A stretch of DNA of 64,000 bases from Fallopia convolvulus (lineage: Eukaryota > Streptophyta > Magnoliopsida > Caryophyllales > Polygonaceae). Both the position numbers and the translations under genes were made by a program. The notes under the pieces were generated by a model, which saw only the letters and a program-made list of their open reading frames with translations, ran no database searches and was not told the origin of the DNA. The stretch is taken from assembly GCA_964016875.1 (NCBI GenBank), contig OZ024727.1:5232893-5296892 (forward strand), given 5' to 3'. Shown piece after piece: positions 58,802 to 64,000 of this stretch. Each line of letters begins with the position of its first letter. Position 1 is the stretch's first letter.

Positions 58802-59496
58802 AAAATTCTCGGTTTGTCATTCTCCATATGCTTGGCTAGTCTAAGGCTTGTTTTGTACACTGTGGAACTATTATTTCTTTGAAGCTAAAAATGATCAACT
58901 TGAGTTCCCTTCACCCTTATTACAATCTACATTGATGGCTGATCATAATCTTACCCTCAATCATGAATTAGGCAAACGCTTCCTATGAGCTCTTGTTAAC
59001 CCCCCTTTATAGGTTGCAATTGCCTAGTTTCCTTCTTTGTTCCCAACCCTTACACAAAAGTTTGGATATGAGTTCCCCTACCCACTCCCAAACCTGGCCT
59101 TTTCACAAGATCATGGGAACTGTTTTAGATCATGGGCACTCTACATGGGAACGCGATAATGGAAGTTGAAACGATAAAGTGAACGAAAACTATCACTCGA
59201 AAAGCGATAAAGCATGTCAAAATTCTTAATGCCGAAGAAATTCTCTGAGACAAACGTTTCCCACTTGATTGGACCGCAACAAGAGATGGTGACATGCGTC
59301 CAGATTTGTAGAGGAAGTTGAAAAAGTACACGCACGCCATTGGTCAGTTTTTGAAATGGAAACTTTGGCTTTGACCCTTCTACCCAACCTTAAATCGGAT
59401 AAAACCCTAACTTTTCCACCTTCACCTCCCTGAAACACAATCTCTATACTTTCTTCCCTTTTCAAGCAAAACTCCAAAACTCTCTTTCACTCCTAA
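58802..59496 (+). other. E1 post-pol spacer
   Basis: Non-coding. It is similar to the spacer in E3 (34320-35090), including AAAACCCTAAC-type and GAAAAAGTACACGCACGCCATTG-like text. It ends in a pyrimidine-rich leader with a CTCTATACTTTC motif before the extra ORF. Confidence 0.6.
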
Positions 59497-61212
59497 AATG
59501 GCTCCCAAGATGCCTGGTCACATCAAACAGCTAGAAAGCTGCTCCACCCTGAACCATGGATCCAAGATTAGATAGAGAAAAAACCTAAGGTCCCTTTGCT
59601 AGACCATGCTACAAGAGGCGGACAGTCACCTCGACCCAGCCGAAAGACAACAGATCTATAAACTCCTCCATGAGTAGGGTTGTTGCACCAACTCTTCCTA
59701 CGCCGCCCTCTTGTAACCCTATCTCTCTCTTCAAATCCACCTTTCTCCTCTAACCCTACATTCTCCTCATTCTACATTATAATCGTGGACACATTTGGTC
59801 CCAATCCTGATCTCCTCTAATCCTTCCTCCCCACTCCCACCCCCCAAGGTCTTAATAGAATGACCAAGGGAAATTGGTGTGGATAATGAAGTAGAAGAAA
59901 AGGAAGAAAAAGAGGCAAAGGAGATTGAAACGGCAATGGAAATTAACGCTGCAGAACTAGACACCGAAGAAAATAAAGAGGCCGACAATGACGCCTCTGA
60001 AGAAGACGATGGGAACTCCGTTGAGGAAAATTGAACTAAGGTGATCGATGCGGGTGATCTTGTTGCAGGTACCAAGCTACCTTGGAGGCCGATGGTGAAG
60101 AACACTAGGCCAATGAGCTACCATCCGACAACCAACAATTGGTCGTCTCTAACCTACAGGACGTGGTTCCCTTTCTTCTCACTTAAGGGACTCAGTCCTC
60201 ATGCTTGAGAACAAGCCTTCTCCCGCCTCCACCCTAGCGAAGAAGAAAGCCAAGAAAAACAAGTGCAACAAAAGGCCCATGATCGAGGAAATAGAGGCAG
60301 TCAATGCTTCCATGTATGGGTAATGTAAGTTGATCACAGCCTTGTCCTCACTTCTGAATTCCTCTACACCAATGGGCTTGGTGAGTCATGGTAAATCATC
60401 AAGGCCCAACAATGGGAGGAGCTATGTTGTGAGCATGCCCCAGTTGATCCGGACTAGGTCCGGTTCTTCTACTCATCCTTCTCCCTCTCTAATGACGGCA
60501 TGACTGGCACCATTGTCATCAAAGGTGACAAGCTCCATTTCTATGTGGCTACCATTCATCTCATACGAAAGGTAGCAAACGAAGGGTTGGAAAACCTTCC
60601 CTTAAAGAGCTAGAACATCTTCAACAAAGATGAGATTTTGCATCGTCTCTACGAAGGGCGTGTTTTCCCACCAAGGTCTGCCAACTCACAACCTCTCTTC
60701 CATCGCTAAGTTGGTACATCAGTTCCTCATCAAGGTGGTGATCCCTCGACAGGAGAAGCAGAACACCATGAACATTCAAGATTTAATTCTTGTAGATTAC
60801 TTCCTACGCCGCCAACCAATCAACTTGCCTAGGATCATTCTTGACACATGGCCAAGTGCGTGAGTCTGCGTTCCCACTCCCTTATGATGCATTAGTGAAA
60901 AAGCTTGTAAAAAAGGAAGAGCTCAATGAGCCGAACGAGGAAGTGGAACTTGGCCAAGAACTGGACTTGGCCACAATCTAGAAGTTGAGGCACTCTAAAC
61001 AACCTGAAGAGCAACAAACGGCTCAACTTCCTGACCTTGGAACTGAGGGACCTACTAATGGGAATATTGATCTACTTTATCACATTTCCTACACCACTAA
61101 TCAGATGTTCAAAGTTCTACTCGAGATAAGGTGCCCTCTCAAAGCACAAAACCCATCATCTTGTCCCCTCTGTTCCCTTAACCCCTCAATCTCCCACTCT
61201 CTTATACTTTAA
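59497..61212 (+). pseudogene. Extra post-pol ORF of E1, broken
   Basis: It starts MAPKMPGHIKQLESCS at 59497 and continues through at least ten stops or frame changes. There are an APTLPTPPSCNP block, an acidic EEKEEKEAKEIETAM region (59890-60030), a KKKAKKNKCNKRPMIEE basic block (60240) and a globular part. The last includes AKLVHQFLIKVVIPRQEKQN and ILVDYFLRRQPINLPRI (60700-60840), which match the E2 extra ORF (ARIAHQFLIKVVIPRLEKRR). Order and position are the same as in E2. The function is unknown and no membrane segment is seen. Confidence 0.75.
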
Positions 61213-61574
61213 TTTCTCGAATTCCACACGTACAATTCTTTTTCCTAAATAATATATGGTCTTTAGTTTGATTGTGTGTTCATATTGCTTTTCTTATTAC
61301 ATGCATTTCCTTAATGATGATGCCAAAAGGGAAAAGTATAAATTCTATGAGATGTAAGTTATCTTAAAAATGCATTTGCTAAGGGAGAATTGTTTGCTCA
61401 AAAACGCTAAGTAGGAACTACTATGACTGTGGAAGTGGAACTCCTTGTGAAACTTATCTTGTCATGCACTGTATTAGGAACTCTTAGGGAACTCTGATAC
61501 ATTCCTTTGCTCATCAAATGCATTGAAATACTTGTGTTTTTGAAATGGGTTTGTCATCATCAAAAGGGAAAAAT
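61213..61574 (+). other. E1 region before the 3' LTR, with polypurine tract
   Basis: Non-coding. It ends in CAAAAGGGAAAAAT immediately before the TGTTGGGA start of the LTR, the expected polypurine tract. Confidence 0.65.
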
Positions 61575-62494
61575 TGTTGGGATAGTGTTGGGAACTCACG
61601 TTCTAAAACACTAGAACATTAGGGAACTAATATGTTTTATTCAAGTATTTCAAAGGAACTACAAGTCCATCAAGAACTAAAAAGCAATATGCCAACATTC
61701 CTAGTAAGGGAACCAGGATGCTGCAAGTTCCCTTCTCAAGAGAACTCTCAAGACAATATAGAGAAATGTGGAGATAAGTTCCAAGTAGATTAGAGACGTA
61801 GTCTGGGGAACAGATTGAGCTGATTGATCCAATGGCCGGATGAGCTTCAAGAATTGATGAAATTCAAATGGAAACACATGTGAAGAAAGTAAAATGCCTT
61901 GGACATCAAGAAAAGGGCATTTCGGACAAATATTTAAAGGGATATGGATTGGGCTCCAAGGATGAAGGCACCTATATACGAGTGAATAGTTACTTTGCAA
62001 ACCACTTCTCAAAAAGCATCAAGCAAAACGTAAACGAGCCAAGTCAGAAAGAAGAAGAATCTAGAGAACTCCATGAGAGCGAGTGTACAATCTCGGTGTC
62101 GGGAAAGATAGAGTTCTCCGGAGCGAGGGAACTGAGTAGTTGAAGGTCTCAGGTGTAAGGTTTGAGTTTCTTGTTTTAGTTGTGCTGTTACCTTAGTACT
62201 TATGTTGGGAAGGTTCATTAGTATTTATAGGGTTCGGAGACTAATAGGAGCATAGAAGTTTGAACCTTGCCTGATGTAGTTAAGGGAACAATCAGTAAAA
62301 GAAGAAAGTCATTCAAAATCCTCCAATGGAGGTAGAGGTTTATTCACACAACTAATTCGTTGTTGTGGGGTTCCTCTATAATGAATCGTGTCCCTTTATT
62401 TCTATCATTTTACTTGTGTTTATTCTTTATTCCGCTGCCATGGGAACAACTTATCCACTGTTTCCAACTCTTTACTTATGCATATGATCCAACA
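61575..62494 (+). repeat. 3' LTR of Sirevirus E1
   Basis: 920 bp, TGTTGGGATAG to TGATCCAACA. It resembles the E2 LTR ends and includes a GTATTTATAGGG TATA-type box (62220) and a GGAGGTAGAGGTTTATTC-like R/U5 region. The matching 5' LTR is lost, so no target duplication can be checked. Confidence 0.85.
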
Positions 62495-62746
62495 ATATGA
62501 ATATAGAAATTTAATATAAATAAATTTTCATAACATTATAAGATAGCTCAAGAGTTGTTCATTAGTCATTCGTTAATTTTAGGTTATTTTTAAATTTAAT
62601 TTGAAATCTACTACTTCTAAATTTTTAAATATGATGAATATATGAATTGATTCGGTGGGCATGGTTCCGGTGAGTACCACTCTTGTGGTAAGGACTAGAC
62701 TTAAAATGAGGAATAATCTCAACCATTGGATTTATTCCTTTACTAT
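62495..62746. other. Short AT-rich flank, nothing recognised
   Basis: No features beyond AT-rich sequence. Confidence 0.5.
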
Positions 62747-63115
62747 TAGACCTGTCAATGGGGTCGGGTCGGGCGGGTTCGGGTTCGGTCATTTCGGGTT
62801 CGGGTTAAATCGGGTTCCGGTTCGTTATGGGTCACGGGTCAATCGTGTCGGGTTGTAGCGGATTTTCGGTCGGGTCGGGTTGACCAACGGCTCTAAAATC
62901 TCCTTTTTTTCTTATGATTATTAAAATCAATTTTTAAATAAATAATAATATTTCATTATAATATATTATTTTCATTTATTTTAATAATAAAATATATTAT
63001 AAGTTTCAAAATAAATTTAAAAAATTCTATAAATATACTAAATCGGTTAACCCAACGGGTTTCGGGTTCGGTTTATTTCGGGATTCAGGTTCAAATTTTC
63101 GGGTCTTGACCCTAA
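62747..63115. mobile_element. Truncated hAT element with CGGGTTCGGG arrays
   Basis: It starts TAGACCTGTCAATGG, a common hAT terminus. It has dense GGGTCGGGT/CGGGTTCGGG motifs at both ends of an AT-rich centre. The expected right end CCATTGACAGGTCTA is absent, so it is clipped near 63115. Confidence 0.6.
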
Positions 63116-63117
63116 AA

Positions 63118-63600
63118 TTATGTTGGTGATTTGTGTAAAGACATCAAATCCCATTGAGAGCATGTTGAGGTTAATAAGTCATAAGGATAATGTCGATTGA
63201 GGAATTGACATATATGACTTGCCATGATATGATAAAGAGAGTTGTCATGTATAGAAAAGATCCAAAGTAAAGGCACACCAACGCCAAGGAATGAAGCCTC
63301 ATGTGCCACGGCACTAGGCGAGGGCGCGCCGTGGAGGTGTCGTCACTCGTTAGTGGCACGGTGCATCGGCATGGTGCAAGGGCTTGGCGCGCCAAGTGCT
63401 CGATCTTAAGGTTCGAGACTCGGCAGGTTGGGTCTCGCCTTATGCTCGTTTTTGAGGTTCAAGTATAGGTGGTTGTGGCGCGCCTATGGCGCTACCAAGG
63501 CAGCACGAGACTAGCGACGCACCAAGGTGGTGTGCGATGAGTATGCGGCGCGCCTAGGGCTAAGGCACGAGGCGTCGAGTGGTTGCGATGGAGCTAAGGT
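63118..63600. repeat. GC-rich segment with repeated GGCGCGCC
   Basis: GGCGCGCC or close variants (GGCGCGCCG, TTGGCGCGCCAAG, GTGGCGCGCCTATGG, GCGGCGCGCCTAGGG) recur every 60-120 bases in otherwise AT-rich surroundings. No open frame of a known family. Confidence 0.5.
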
Positions 63601-64000
63601 ATGGTTTCGAGCTTGTTATACGAGTCTTATAGCGTTGTGCATATTCTAATGAAGTTAGGAAGCTTAACTTAAGCTTGGTGAATGCTCTAAGGAAGAACCA
63701 AAGCTTGAATTTAGCTTGGCACGTAGATATGTATGCTAGAAAGAAGTTTTGAAGCTTCAAACTAGCTTAGAGTTGGCTTTAGAAGCTTGAACAAGCTCTT
63801 GACTAAAAGTATAAGCTTAGTAAGAAGCTCAAGTAGCTAGGGATTAGCTCATGGAAGCTCAAACTAGCTCAAGTTAGCTCAAGTAGCTTAATAGTCAGCT
63901 CAACGAGCTCAAACGTAGCTCAAGCCAGCTCAATTAGCTGGATGCTAGCTCAACTAGCTAAGGGCCAGCTATACTAGCTAAGTGACCTAGCTATGCTAGC
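63600..64000. repeat. Degenerate AGCTCAA/TAGCT minisatellite
   Basis: At least 25 copies of AGCT in short variants such as AGCTCAAGTAGCT, AGCTCAATTAGCTGG and CAGCTATACTAGCTAAG run to the window edge. Spacing tightens from about 40 to about 12 bases toward the right, and many units are palindromic. Confidence 0.7.

Noticed and set aside
1..64000. CRISPR arrays, bacterial operons or riboswitches
   Set aside because: No regularly spaced repeats of that type and no prokaryotic genes; the sequence is plant nuclear DNA.

Overview
This is nuclear DNA of a flowering plant, most likely a eudicot. It has GT-AG introns, Copia and Ty3/gypsy LTR retrotransposons, hAT, Mutator-like and Stowaway elements, and two spliced plant-type genes. 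Nothing prokaryotic or viral-free-living is present. Most of the window is nested repeat DNA. I recognise only three host loci, all on the minus strand: two intact-looking paralogues of a TauD-type Fe(II)/2-oxoglutarate dioxygenase (clavaminate-synthase-like, At3g21360 type) at 1468-6743 and 27752-29430, and between them a broken ELF3/EEC-family gene whose four exons are spread over 11717-19892. From memory, the Arabidopsis ELF3-like gene EEC (At3g21320) lies close to At3g21360, so this looks like a conserved neighbourhood swollen by transposons.

Layout. 1-1171: 5' end of a minus-strand Copia element. 1468-6743: dioxygenase copy 1; its intron 2 holds a long-arm foldback element with a hAT element nested in it, and its intron 1 holds a dead Copia gag. 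7621-10770: truncated Ty3/gypsy element (Tat-like). 11717-19892: ELF3-like pseudogene, with three MULE-type elements, two hAT elements, an LTR relic and a dead Copia in its introns. 20120-26838: small MITEs, an LTR of an unassigned family, and a Sirevirus-type Copia relic with a tandemly duplicated LTR segment. 27752-29430: compact dioxygenase copy 2. 29666-33213: hAT and Stowaway elements in AT-rich DNA.

33749-62494 is a deep nest of Sirevirus-like Copia elements. A minus-strand relic (E3) meets a plus-strand element (E1, 36356-62494). E1 is interrupted by a 0.57-kb solo LTR (38636-39205), a 3.0-kb solo LTR (39658-42681) and a 0.77-kb solo LTR (43587-58165). The last of these was itself hit by a 9.96-kb complete Sirevirus (E2, 43752-53708, TSD GATAG) and by a 3.8-kb solo LTR (54121-57958, TSD GCTAC). 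E1, E2 and E3 all carry an extra ORF between pol and the 3' LTR, behind a TATA-like, pyrimidine-rich leader. E1 also contains a run of about 95 GAY codons. The window ends in a truncated hAT (62747-63115) and an unusual GC-rich and then AGCTCAA-rich segment.

The two dioxygenases probably do the same type of oxidation on an unknown substrate. The ELF3-like locus can no longer make a full protein. All the retroelement coding regions I examined are disrupted; the longest open piece is the E2 reverse transcriptase/RNase H (528 codons). Insertion order can be read from the target-site duplications.
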